Shown here piece by piece: positions 45,791-53,930 of a stretch of DNA of 64,000 bases. The notes beneath the pieces were generated by a model. The model was not told where the DNA came from and did no database searches. It worked only from the letters and a program-made list of their open reading frames with translations. The stretch covers positions 67,855 through 131,854 of the forward strand of contig NZ_LJTC01000012.1 of assembly GCF_001306915.1 (NCBI RefSeq). The letters run 5' to 3'. Position 1 is the stretch's first letter, and each line of letters opens with the position of its first letter. Both the position numbers and the translations under genes were made by a program. The DNA is from Pseudoalteromonas lipolytica (GTDB lineage: Bacteria > Pseudomonadota > Gammaproteobacteria > Enterobacterales > Alteromonadaceae).

Positions 45791-46597
45791 ATGAAAACTG
45801 AGCAACAAATTCACGCGCTTTTTACGCGCTTCAACTCACGTTTAGTTATCACCTCAATCAGTCCACTGGTTGAGGGGTTAAGCAATGATAACTACCTAGT
45901 AAAAACAGCAAGCCAAGATTTTTTGGTTAAGCACTATCGCGACCACTGGCCGGCGATTGGTCTTGCAGCGCAAGCGCATTTTGCAAAGCAAAGCTGCTGC
46001 CCAGCCCCACTTTGGTTAGAACAAGCAACCGACACGGCTATTTTCGAATACGTGGCAGGTAGTATTGCCAGCGGTGAATTTTGTAGTAGCTTATTGCCCG
46101 ACTTAGTTAATTTACACCGTTACCCTGTGCTAACTGAGCCGATGAATATTGCTTATGAAATTAACTACTACCAGCAAACAGCGCGATACCAGCAACACAC
46201 AGAGCTAATTAAGCAGTCACTGGCTTATATTGATAGTGCACCTAAAGACATGGGCTTTTGTCATAATGATTTAGTGAAAGAAAATATCATTGTGAATGAG
46301 ACGGGTATGTTTTTAATCGACTTTGAATATGCCAAAAGCAACGATGTTTACTTTGACTTAGCTGCGCTGGTGGTGAGCTTTGCGTTAAATGATGAGCAGC
46401 AACTGGCGTTACTTAAACATTACCAAGCGTTAGTGTGCGAACATCACGAGTTTTACTTATCAGTTGAAAAGCTCGCGGCATTTCATGCGCTGTTTTTACT
46501 TTTATGTATTTGTTGGTATGAACAACGTGGTGCGATGGATAAAGTGGCGCCACTGCTAACACAGCTTAACCACTTCATAGAAAAAGCTAAAAATTAA
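45791..46597 (+). CDS. Choline/aminoglycoside kinase-fold phosphotransferase, possible thiamine kinase
   Basis: 268 residues, starting directly after the transporter stop. The APH/choline kinase catalytic loop is CHNDLVKENII (Brenner motif with the catalytic Asp), followed by the Mg-binding LIDFEYAKSND. N-terminal lobe shows LVEGLSNDNYLVKT and the lysine of DFLVKHY. Coupling to a PnuC-like transporter fits a trapping kinase such as ThiK, but a choline or sugar substrate cannot be excluded. Confidence 0.8.
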   Translation: MKTEQQIHALFTRFNSRLVITSISPLVEGLSNDNYLVKTASQDFLVKHYRDHWPAIGLAAQAHFAKQSCCPAPLWLEQATDTAIFEYVAGSIASGEFCSSLLPDLVNLHRYPVLTEPMNIAYEINYYQQTARYQQHTELIKQSLAYIDSAPKDMGFCHNDLVKENIIVNETGMFLIDFEYAKSNDVYFDLAALVVSFALNDEQQLALLKHYQALVCEHHEFYLSVEKLAAFHALFLLLCICWYEQRGAMDKVAPLLTQLNHFIEKAKN

Positions 46598-46776
46598 AGA
46601 CCGCCAATTCGCTCAGCAAGTTCTTTATATTTTTTTACATCTTCTTGTTCAAACAAAGGCTCCCCTTTGTCATCTTGTGATTTCGAGATCAGTAAATGTT
46701 CGCGAGCAAGGCGCTTTACGCGTTCAACTTTTACACCCAAAAATTCCGCGACTTGCTCTGTAGACATTAAACTCAT
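46594..46776 (-). CDS. Small helix-turn-helix protein (excisionase/MerR-like)
   Basis: 60 residues from the ATG at 46776, which has AAGGGGA upstream; an earlier ATG at 46809 lacks support. Winged-HTH start STEQVAEFLGVKVERVKRLAREHLL, then KDDKGEPLFEQEDVKKYKELA-type wing and helix, like excisionase-family (HTH_17) DNA-binding proteins. Its 3' end overlaps the preceding gene's end by 4 bp, convergently. It lies 220 bp from a tRNA gene, but no integrase is nearby. Confidence 0.72.
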   Translation of the reverse strand: MSLMSTEQVAEFLGVKVERVKRLAREHLLISKSQDDKGEPLFEQEDVKKYKELAERIGGL

Positions 46777-46995
46777 GATCAAATTCCCCTTACATGGCAA
46801 TACTGCCACCTTGTTATTAATTTTATTAAGTATACGTTAATACCTTGGTTCTGCACGAAAGTGAAGTGTTTTAATGCAAATTGCTGAATTTGTGTGCATA
46901 TAAAGGCCTTGATGCTAGCATTTAGCGCAAGATGCCATTATCATTGCCGGGTTGTCATGCTGATATCGCGAGTCAGTATTGATAACGACAAATGT

Positions 46996-47070
46996 GCTCT
47001 CGTGGTGAAATGGATATCACGTGGCCCTCCGGAGGCTAAGTTGCAGGTTCGATCCCTGCCGAGAGCGCCA
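46996..47070 (+). tRNA. tRNA-Arg (anticodon CCG)
   Basis: 75 bases with encoded CCA. Acceptor GCTCTCG pairs with CGAGAGC; D stem GTGA/TCAC; anticodon stem tggcc/ggcta around loop CTCCGGA giving anticodon CCG (codon CGG); T stem GCAGG/CCTGC with loop TTCGATC; discriminator G. All arms close without mismatch except one G-T pair in the anticodon stem. Confidence 0.95.
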
Positions 47071-47132
47071 TTTGCTCTTCACTTTAATATCTTCTAAGCT
47101 CGATTTATTCCTTCAGCAATCTCAAAAAGCTA

Positions 47133-47354
47133 ATGACTTATCAACCTATCGCCTGTGGCGACTACGATAAATATGAATTATGGTGCATGCATAACTCTTT
47201 ATTACGCATTACCTTAGAATCTGGTGAGCAGTTAGAAGGAAAAGCTGAGACCCTCAAAATACTCAACTCCGATGGCGAGCACCTGATTTTGGCAACAAAA
47301 AAAGGCGAACATGCCGTCCGCCTTGATTTAATTAAAAAGGTTGTCGAGCTATAG
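47133..47354 (+). CDS. rof: Rho-binding antiterminator Rof (YaeO) family
   Basis: 73 residues, Sm-like beta barrel: TYQPIACGDYDKYELWCMHNSLLRITLESGEQLEGKAETL aligns by eye with E. coli Rof, which binds Rho's primary RNA site and blocks termination. Shorter than the E. coli protein at the C-terminus. No strong ribosome site. The 3' end overlaps zntB by 6 bp convergently. Confidence 0.82.
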   Translation: MTYQPIACGDYDKYELWCMHNSLLRITLESGEQLEGKAETLKILNSDGEHLILATKKGEHAVRLDLIKKVVEL

Positions 47355-48320
47355 CCATTTTTTATTTTTAAAGTAAATGCCAATCCCAACGGTTAGCACC
47401 ACCAAGAAAATAATAAACAAGCTAAATGCGTAAGGGCTTTCAGTGCCCGGAATACCGCCTACGTTTACACCTAATAAGCCTGTTAAGAAGCCAAGTGGTA
47501 AAAACAGTGCAGCAACCACCGACATCACATACATGCGCTGATTTAGTTGCTCAGATACTTGGCTAGTAATTGCTTGTTGAATAATTTGCGCGCGTTCAAT
47601 TGAGCTATCTAGCTCTTCTAAGTATCTGATCAACATATTAGTTGTTTCGTTTAAGCGTGCCTTATCGTCTTCATCTAACCACTTATACTTGTTGTTTAAC
47701 AAAGTAATAAGTGCTTCTTTTTGTGGCCGTAGATAACGTTTTAACGCGATTGTCTGGCGGCGAATTTGTGCTAATGATTGATGATCAAAGCCTTTGTTTG
47801 GTTCATCAATTTCATCTTCAAATCCATCGAGTGTGTCATCTAAATTGTCGATAACAGCTTGCATACGCGAGGTTAGGTTTTGCGCTAATTGGCACACTAA
47901 CTCAGAAATTGTGCAAGGACCATTGCTGCCATCAAATGATTCAACAATATCTTGCACCGATAATAAACGGCGCTTACGTGTTGTGACCACAATGTTTTCG
48001 TTAATAAACAAGCGTAGCGAGACCATGTCTTCTGGACTTTGCGCTGGGTTTAAGTTAACTCCACGTAAAAACAGCATATTACCATTAGTGACTTTACTTA
48101 AACGCGGGCGTGTTTCATCGGCAATCAGCGACTCAAGTTCGTAATCAGTTAATAAATTACTTTGCTCAAGCCATTCAACGGCTTCAGCTTGACTGTAGTC
48201 CATGTGCACCCAAAGTTTTCCGTGTTCGGGTTGCCAATTTTGCAGCTCAGTACTATTTTCAATAGCACGTGCACCGCCTTGTTCGTCTAAAATTAAGACA
48301 TGAAGTAACCCATTGATCAT
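47349..48320 (-). CDS. zntB: CorA-family zinc transporter ZntB-like
   Basis: Metal-ion channel/transporter of 323 residues: large cytoplasmic alpha/beta plus long-helix domain (about 1-260, coiled region SRMQAVIDNLDDTLDGFEDEID) and two C-terminal membrane helices. The pore signature GVNVGGIPG follows helix 1; the GxNVGGIPG form is typical of ZntB rather than Mg2+-moving CorA (GMNF). Divergent from the RimK cluster. Confidence 0.88.
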   Translation of the reverse strand: MINGLLHVLILDEQGGARAIENSTELQNWQPEHGKLWVHMDYSQAEAVEWLEQSNLLTDYELESLIADETRPRLSKVTNGNMLFLRGVNLNPAQSPEDMVSLRLFINENIVVTTRKRRLLSVQDIVESFDGSNGPCTISELVCQLAQNLTSRMQAVIDNLDDTLDGFEDEIDEPNKGFDHQSLAQIRRQTIALKRYLRPQKEALITLLNNKYKWLDEDDKARLNETTNMLIRYLEELDSSIERAQIIQQAITSQVSEQLNQRMYVMSVVAALFLPLGFLTGLLGVNVGGIPGTESPYAFSLFIIFLVVLTVGIGIYFKNKKWL

Positions 48321-48414
48321 ATTGAACTCTCGTTTTACAAATAGTGGGATATAGTTGATTATAGTTTAGCCTACGTCAATTAAATCGATTTATCGAGGGG
48401 ATAAATATATTTCG

Positions 48415-48443
48415 TTGGTGTTTCTAGCTCTGTAGCGTATAAG
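48415..48443 (+). promoter_or_regulatory. Candidate promoter of the rimK cluster
   Basis: TTGGTG (48415-48420) and TATAAG (48438-48443) are 17 bp apart, 25 bp before the first gene of the cluster. Confidence 0.5.
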
Positions 48444-48468
48444 ACACTTTTTTATAGAGGGCACATTA

Positions 48469-48891
48469 ATGAGCGCAAAAATTATTGTTGGCTGGCGAGA
48501 GTGGCTTGGCCTGCCTGAACTGGGAATAGAAAAAATCAAAGCAAAAGTTGATACCGGAGCGAGAACTTCATGTATTCATGCTTTTGACATTGAGGAATTT
48601 TCAGAAAATGGCGAAGCATGGGTGAAATTTACTACCCATCCTCTACAAGACGATGTAGAAACAACGGTAGAGTGTCGCGCCAAAGTAGTTGAGCGTAAGT
48701 ATGTGACCAGTTCAAGCGGTCAGCGTGAGCTACGCTACTTTATTGAAACAAAATTAGTCGCAGGAACCCAAAGCTGGCCTGTAAGGGTGACTTTAAGTAA
48801 CCGTTCAACAATGAAGTTTAGAATGTTGTTAGGGCGTACAGCAATGGAAAATCGCATAGTCGTTGATCCGGCTTTATCTCATTTATTATAG
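48469..48891 (+). CDS. RimK-associated ATP-dependent zinc protease family protein
   Basis: 140 residues, retropepsin-like fold: the motif KVDTGARTSCIHA contains the Asp-Thr-Gly of aspartic proteases, and LLGRTAMEN is the second conserved block. This family (PF05618 type) is regularly found with RimK-like ATP-grasp ligases; in Pseudomonas a related RimB works with RimK on ribosomal protein S6. No signal peptide. First of three genes, 58 bp before rimK. Confidence 0.85.
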   Translation: MSAKIIVGWREWLGLPELGIEKIKAKVDTGARTSCIHAFDIEEFSENGEAWVKFTTHPLQDDVETTVECRAKVVERKYVTSSSGQRELRYFIETKLVAGTQSWPVRVTLSNRSTMKFRMLLGRTAMENRIVVDPALSHLL

Positions 48892-48949
48892 GAAAAGGAC
48901 TTATCACACGTTGTTACGTGTATGAGTTTATCAGTTAAGGTTTTTAACT

Positions 48950-49855
48950 ATGAAACTTGGTATTTTATCTCGCAACCAAAATTTATATTCAACACGTCGC
49001 TTAATTGAAGCAGCAGAGCAACGTGGTCACGAAGTGAAAGTAATTGATGCACTTCGTTGTTATATGAACATCAATTCAGAGCAGCCTGAAATCCATTACC
49101 GCGGTGAAAATTTAAAAGATTTTGACGCTATCGTACCGCGTATTGGTTCATCAGTGACCTTTTATGGCTGTGCGGTATTACGTCAGTTTGAAATGATGGG
49201 GGTATTCCCTGTCAATGAATCAGTGGCGATCACTCGCTCGCGCGATAAGTTACGTTCATTACAGCTACTTTCACGTAAAGGTGTGGGTATGCCAGTAACA
49301 GGCTTTGCAAGTAAACCTGATGATGTAAAAGATTTATTAAGCATGGTGGGTGGCACACCAGTGGTTATTAAGCTACTTGAAGGTACCCAAGGTATTGGTG
49401 TGGTATTAGCTGAAACACGTAAAGCTGCAGAAAGTGTAATTGAAGCGTTTATGGGCTTAAAAGCCAATATTATGGTGCAAGAGTACATCAAAGAAGCGGG
49501 CGGTGCGGACATTCGCTGTTTTGTATTAGGCGATAAAGTAATTGCTGCGATGAAGCGTCAAGCGCAAGAAGGTGAATTTCGCTCTAATTTACACCGAGGT
49601 GGTAGTGCGACATTGGTTCGTATTACTCCAGAAGAGAGAAGAACAGCGGTTGCAGCTGCTAAAGCGATGGGTTTAAACGTAGCGGGTGTTGATTTACTTC
49701 GCTCTGCACGTGGTCCATTGGTGATGGAGGTTAACTCATCACCTGGTCTTGAAGGTATTGAAGTTGCAACCGGCAAAGACATTGCAGGCATGATTGTTGA
49801 GTTTATTGAAAAAACAGCGGCATCAAAAAGAACTGCAACGCGTGGTAAAGGTTAA
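48950..49855 (+). CDS. rimK: Ribosomal protein S6-L-glutamate ligase RimK
   Basis: ATP-grasp ligase of 301 residues (E. coli 300) adding glutamates to the C-terminus of S6 or making poly-glutamate. N-terminal [30 protein letters not shown]-grasp motifs [29 protein letters not shown], and metal-binding [14 protein letters not shown]. The substrate S6 (rpsF) is encoded 14 kb upstream and lacks the classical Glu-Glu tail. Confidence 0.95.
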   Translation: MKLGILSRNQNLYSTRRLIEAAEQRGHEVKVIDALRCYMNINSEQPEIHYRGENLKDFDAIVPRIGSSVTFYGCAVLRQFEMMGVFPVNESVAITRSRDKLRSLQLLSRKGVGMPVTGFASKPDDVKDLLSMVGGTPVVIKLLEGTQGIGVVLAETRKAAESVIEAFMGLKANIMVQEYIKEAGGADIRCFVLGDKVIAAMKRQAQEGEFRSNLHRGGSATLVRITPEERRTAVAAAKAMGLNVAGVDLLRSARGPLVMEVNSSPGLEGIEVATGKDIAGMIVEFIEKTAASKRTATRGKG

Positions 49856-49901
49856 GCCTTTACCCATAGGAAAATAAGCGCTCTATTAAAAGGAAAAGTG
49901 C

Positions 49902-50975
49902 GTGGCTAAGGTTAAGAAAAATACACCGTTTTCAATTTTAGGCGATACGGTTGGTGTTGGCGAACGTAAAACATTTGCGATTGAAGCTGCCAAGCTTTAC
50001 ACCCACTCGCCGTTAAATATTCCAATTGAAGTCGTCAATGGTGTGCAGCAAGGGCCTGTATTAATGGTATGTGCTGCAATTCACGGTGATGAGCTCAATG
50101 GTGTTGAGGTTGTTAGGCAGTTGCTTGCTAAAATCGATCCAGAGCAATTGCGCGGTACTATTATTGCGGTACCGATTGTGAATGTGTTTGGCTTTATTCA
50201 CAAGTCACGCTATTTACCAGACCGCCGTGACATGAACCGCAGTTTTCCGGGCTCAACACGAGGCTCGTTAGCAGGGCGAATGGCGAATGCGTTTTTTACT
50301 CAGGTGGCAATGCATTGTACGCATATTATTGATTTGCACACAGGTGCAATTCACCGAACTAACTTGCCACAAATTCGTGCCAATTTGAGCGACCCTGCAA
50401 CGGCGGCTATGGCAAAAGCGTTTGGTACTCCAGCGGTGATTGACGCGTCACTTCGTAATGGCTCATTGCGCAGTGAAGCGGCCAATTTAGGAATACCCGT
50501 TATTACCTATGAAGCCGGCGAAGCGCTACGCTTTGACCCAATAGCCATTGCAGCTGGTGTGCAAGGTGTTGACTATGTCATGCGCCATTTAAAAATGGTG
50601 CGTGGCAAGCGTGCTAAAAAGCTACCAGAGCCGATTATTGCAAGCTCGACGAGTTGGGTACGCGCTGAAGTTGACGGTATTGTTCGTGCACAAGTATCAC
50701 TCGGTGAGCGAGTAATGAAAGGGCAGGTTCTAGCTTATATTAGTAGCCCTCTTGGTGATGCTGAGCTTGAGTTACTAGCGCCACGCAGCGGTATTGTCAT
50801 TGGTCAGCAAACAATGCCGCTGGTAAACGAGGGGGATGCCGTATTCCATCTTGCTTACTTTGCTCACGCAAACAGCCTAGTTGAACAACAGCTCGAAAAC
50901 TTTATTGATGAAATAAGTGATATTGAAGACGAGTTAAAAACCGCAGAATTAAATAACCAATACCCTATTCTGTAA
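49902..50975 (+). CDS. Succinylglutamate desuccinylase/aspartoacylase family protein
   Basis: 357 residues from a GTG with AAAAGGAAAAG upstream. M14-type zinc-carboxypeptidase fold: the metal ligands are in CAAIHGDELNG (HxxE) and IIDLHTG, with DRRDMNRSFPG the substrate-binding block. The last third has a barrel-sandwich (lipoyl-like) fold region, VDGIVRAQVSLGERVMKGQVLAYI. Third gene of the rimK cluster; it may trim or release glutamyl or acyl-amino-acid products, which is inference. Confidence 0.87.
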   Translation: MAKVKKNTPFSILGDTVGVGERKTFAIEAAKLYTHSPLNIPIEVVNGVQQGPVLMVCAAIHGDELNGVEVVRQLLAKIDPEQLRGTIIAVPIVNVFGFIHKSRYLPDRRDMNRSFPGSTRGSLAGRMANAFFTQVAMHCTHIIDLHTGAIHRTNLPQIRANLSDPATAAMAKAFGTPAVIDASLRNGSLRSEAANLGIPVITYEAGEALRFDPIAIAAGVQGVDYVMRHLKMVRGKRAKKLPEPIIASSTSWVRAEVDGIVRAQVSLGERVMKGQVLAYISSPLGDAELELLAPRSGIVIGQQTMPLVNEGDAVFHLAYFAHANSLVEQQLENFIDEISDIEDELKTAELNNQYPIL

Positions 50976-50978
50976 TTC

Positions 50979-51009
50979 AAAAAGCCAAACTACCTGTTTG
51001 GCTTTTTTG
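50979..51009 (+). terminator. Terminator of the rimK cluster
   Basis: Stem aaaaagccaaac (50979-50990) with gtttggcttttt (50996-51007), loop tacct, T-rich tail. Confidence 0.9.
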
Positions 51010-51105
51010 TATCCGCCTGTCCCCATCTAATACTTGACCTTAGAGCAAGTACAAGTTTTATAGTTTTTTTACTTACTTGTCGTAAGAATGACTAAAGGAT
51101 CAAAG

Positions 51106-51273
51106 ATGAAAATTTTTCTATTTTATACAGGCTTATGCACGCTTGCTATTTCACTTACGCACGGCTTTTTTACTGAGCAAAGTGTTGTTCACATTGTGTT
51201 ATTTCACCCTCTAGTCATTTTATTTAGTTTTATATTAATCGCCTATGGAAGCAGAAAAAAAACACCTCTTTAG
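51106..51273 (+). CDS. Small two-helix membrane protein, hypothetical
   Basis: 55 residues from ATG 51106 with AAAGGA upstream (an in-frame ATG at 51088 precedes that site). Two hydrophobic helices, about 2-20 and 27-46, then a basic tail SRKKTPL. I do not recognise it. It follows the rimK cluster terminator and converges on the MscS-like pseudogene. Confidence 0.6.
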   Translation: MKIFLFYTGLCTLAISLTHGFFTEQSVVHIVLFHPLVILFSFILIAYGSRKKTPL

Positions 51274-51298
51274 CAAGCATCTCGTTAACTTAAAGTCG

Positions 51299-51779
51299 TT
51301 ACTTTTTTGGACCTAAAATACGTTTTATGGTTGGCGCTTTGGTTGCCGTAGGTGGGTTTTTTAGGACCATCACAGGGCGGGTAACAAAGATGTTGTTTGG
51401 GTAAATCACTTTGTGACCATCAACGTGTTCAAGTACCACGTTCATTAGTCCCATTTCGATAATGCGGCCTTCTAAGAAGTTTGCACCGTCAATTACTCTC
51501 ACCCAAAAGCCAACGCGGCAGTCGTTTTGAATAAACATCAACAAGAAGGCTGTTAGGTTACTTAGTAACGACCAGGCTGCAAAAAGCGCGACACCTAGCA
51601 TGGCAAAAATGGATGAGCCAAGTACTAGTAAGCCGCGTAGCTCTATACCCCAAAAAACCAATACTAAACACTTTTAACAGCAGTTTTTTGGTGGTTTTAC
51701 GAAGCAGCGGGTAAAGCAAAACTGCGATGACAGTCACGATTAAATGATATTGCTCGTTAAAGAATTCGACGAAGTCCAA
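51299..51779 (-). pseudogene. MscS-like mechanosensitive channel, frameshifted
   Basis: Two frames together make one small MscS-type protein. The 5' part (from ATG 51779) gives a membrane helix and TTKKLLLKVFSI; the 3' part, in another frame, gives WGIELRGLLVLGSSIFAMLGVALFAAWSLLSNLTAF, the pore helix, and the beta domain VGFWVRVIDGANFLEGRIIEM...YPNN. The switch needs removal of one base near the T-run at 51652-51657. The stretch between the first helix and the pore helix is also short, so an internal loss is possible. Confidence 0.75.
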
Positions 51780-51843
51780 AAGGGTTCCTAAATTAATATT
51801 TTACGTTTCGATTTTAGCTTTTTAGCTAAACAATAACACTACT

Positions 51844-53559
51844 TTAAAAGGTATTTTTAACCGTTACTAGCCACTGCACAGAGTCGATATCATCATCTTG
51901 CTTGTTAATTGGTGCGGCAATATCTAGGTGAATTACCGTACCGGCATTGGCACGGCTTGGCGCTAAGCGAAGGCCCACTCCCACATTTTGCAGCACGTTA
52001 CCGTTATCGCCATTATCTTTGTTGTTATACCAAGCTCTACCAATATCATAAAACGCGGCACCACCCACTTTAAACAATTGCAGTAAGTCATATTCCCAGT
52101 AGTAGCGCTTCTCTAAAGTCACTAAAAAGCTGCGGTCGCCAACTTGGTAGTCAAGCGGGTATCCACGCAGGCCATTCTCCCCACCAATCGTGAGTTGCTT
52201 ATCAGCTGTGAGATTTTCTGCATATTGTAGGCGGGCTTTGGCATACCAGCTTTGTCTTAGTGTGGTATTGAGGTAATACTGTAACTGCGTGCTGGCAAAC
52301 AGGTTTTCTACGTCATCGGTTTCTTCATTCCAGTAGCCATCAAGGTCTGCTTTAAAGCGCCACAATTGGTTGTCTCCAGAGTAATGCGCCTTTGATAAAG
52401 ATAACGAATAAATAGTACGGCTGGCATCGTCGCTAAAGTCTTTACTCGAATAACCGAGTAAAGCGCGGATATTCCAACCAAGGTTTAAATCTTCAGTACG
52501 GTAGATGCTATCGAAATTTCTTACCTTAACGTAGTGATCTTCAAACCATTGACCACTAACGTAAGGGTAACTCAGCGTTCTATCTTCAGCGATAGGTAAA
52601 TTCGTTAATGATATGGCCTTGAAAGTATCTTTACGATTTTCTACCCCGAGTTTGATACGCTGAGTCCAGCTATTGCCAAGTTGTGATGAGTGACCAAAGT
52701 AAGCACGGTTTAAAATGGTCTTTTGCTCAAATTCGCTAACTACATCGCCGCGATAGTAAAGAGATTCTCTGCGCTGGTCAGAGTAACTTGTAACACCGTA
52801 GCTGTAGGGCGTATCAATCGAGAAAAACGGATAGCTTACATCGAGATAATGACGTTTACCGTCATCGTTGTCTGAGTATTCTAAACGGCCTTGATAACGG
52901 CTAGAGAATATATGTGGATCGTCATACACAAATAGGTAACCTGTGCGATCAGCATCACGGGTGCGGCTAAATGACACTCGTTTACCCCAGCCTAAAAAGT
53001 TTGACTCGCGAAAGCCGATACTCGACTCATTCTCACCGCCGCTACGGCTAAAGCTTATTTCTGGTAATAAAGTCCACAGATCGCGCGTAATTACTTTTAC
53101 ATGGACGTTGCCATCACAATCGAGCTTTGCGTTGATACGTGCATCATATAAATAGCCTTGTTTACGCAGTAACCGCTCTGACTCTAGTAATTTACGTGGA
53201 TTGTAAACATCACCTTCTTCGAACAATAAAACGCTGTGTATTACCTCTGGCTCAGTCGTCATGTGAGCGCGATTGGCAAACCGGAATAAAAAGTTATTTT
53301 CTTCTTCTAGCTCAGTGTTAAAGACGTTTAGCTGTTCAAGTTCAATGGCGACTATTTTACGGTTATTAGCAGCGTCGGGGAGTGGATTGTCTGCATCGAG
53401 TTGGCGGCGTAAGTTATTATCTTGCGATTTAAGCGTGCGCTGGTTTTGACAATAATTATTATCGTCAGTTAATAGCTGCTCTGCATGAACATTGGCTGCT
53501 ATGCAGATTGGTAATAGTGTTATTAGCCTAGCAACAAAGTGCGACTGCTTAAATCCCAT
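51844..53559 (-). CDS. Omp85-superfamily outer-membrane protein with one POTRA-like domain
   Basis: 571 residues: signal peptide cleaved near residue 26 (NVHAEQ), a region with one POTRA-like unit (about 70-155, LLFEEGDVYNPRKLLESERLLRKQGYLYDARI), then a 16-strand-type barrel (about 165-571) with the conserved LRGY motif in GGENGLRGYPL and a C-terminal aromatic Phe. BamA has five POTRA and TamA three, so this is another Omp85 branch of unknown substrate. It stands alone, so the partner cannot be named. Confidence 0.85.
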   Translation of the reverse strand: MGFKQSHFVARLITLLPICIAANVHAEQLLTDDNNYCQNQRTLKSQDNNLRRQLDADNPLPDAANNRKIVAIELEQLNVFNTELEEENNFLFRFANRAHMTTEPEVIHSVLLFEEGDVYNPRKLLESERLLRKQGYLYDARINAKLDCDGNVHVKVITRDLWTLLPEISFSRSGGENESSIGFRESNFLGWGKRVSFSRTRDADRTGYLFVYDDPHIFSSRYQGRLEYSDNDDGKRHYLDVSYPFFSIDTPYSYGVTSYSDQRRESLYYRGDVVSEFEQKTILNRAYFGHSSQLGNSWTQRIKLGVENRKDTFKAISLTNLPIAEDRTLSYPYVSGQWFEDHYVKVRNFDSIYRTEDLNLGWNIRALLGYSSKDFSDDASRTIYSLSLSKAHYSGDNQLWRFKADLDGYWNEETDDVENLFASTQLQYYLNTTLRQSWYAKARLQYAENLTADKQLTIGGENGLRGYPLDYQVGDRSFLVTLEKRYYWEYDLLQLFKVGGAAFYDIGRAWYNNKDNGDNGNVLQNVGVGLRLAPSRANAGTVIHLDIAAPINKQDDDIDSVQWLVTVKNTF

Positions 53560-53626
53560 TTACACCCTTAGTTGAGTATGTCCTGTGCAACTACTACATA
53601 CTAAGCGTGGAAAAAAGTCTAGCTTA

Positions 53627-53923
53627 TTATTGTAATTGCATGACTAAATATTGATAAAGTTGCGGTAAAACTGCACTGGCTTCTATGCCTTCAGCATTGA
53701 TCCAAATACTTTCACTGTAATGTTCAAAGTTTAGATTAAAACTATGATCTGTAAAGTGAAAGCGTAATTGGTGACGATCAGCACCGGCATCAAAGTCGGC
53801 GGTTGTTATGGCTGGAACATGCAAGAAAAGGGTTGCCCAAAGCTCAAAGTCTTCGTCGTGTGGAAGCTCACTTGACGTTATGAGAATGATTTCATGCTCA
53901 GTATCATAGCTTAGTTCAGTCAT
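53627..53923 (-). CDS. Small protein next to recQ, DUF3630-like
   Basis: 98 residues from ATG 53923, with AGGA five bases upstream; the frame opens earlier at 53944 inside the recQ end. Soluble, mixed alpha/beta, no motif I can name; DELWATLFLHVP and FHFTDHSFNLNFEHYSESIWINAEG are the most distinctive parts. The pairing with recQ and the size suggest DUF3630, not certain. Confidence 0.7.
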   Translation of the reverse strand: MTELSYDTEHEIILITSSELPHDEDFELWATLFLHVPAITTADFDAGADRHQLRFHFTDHSFNLNFEHYSESIWINAEGIEASAVLPQLYQYLVMQLQ

Positions 53924-53930
53924 AGCAGTC

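Noticed and set aside
51299..51661. 3' half of the MscS-like gene as an independent small channel
   Set aside because: It would have to start at TTG inside a membrane helix without a ribosome site, while the missing N-terminal helix is present in the other frame directly upstream.
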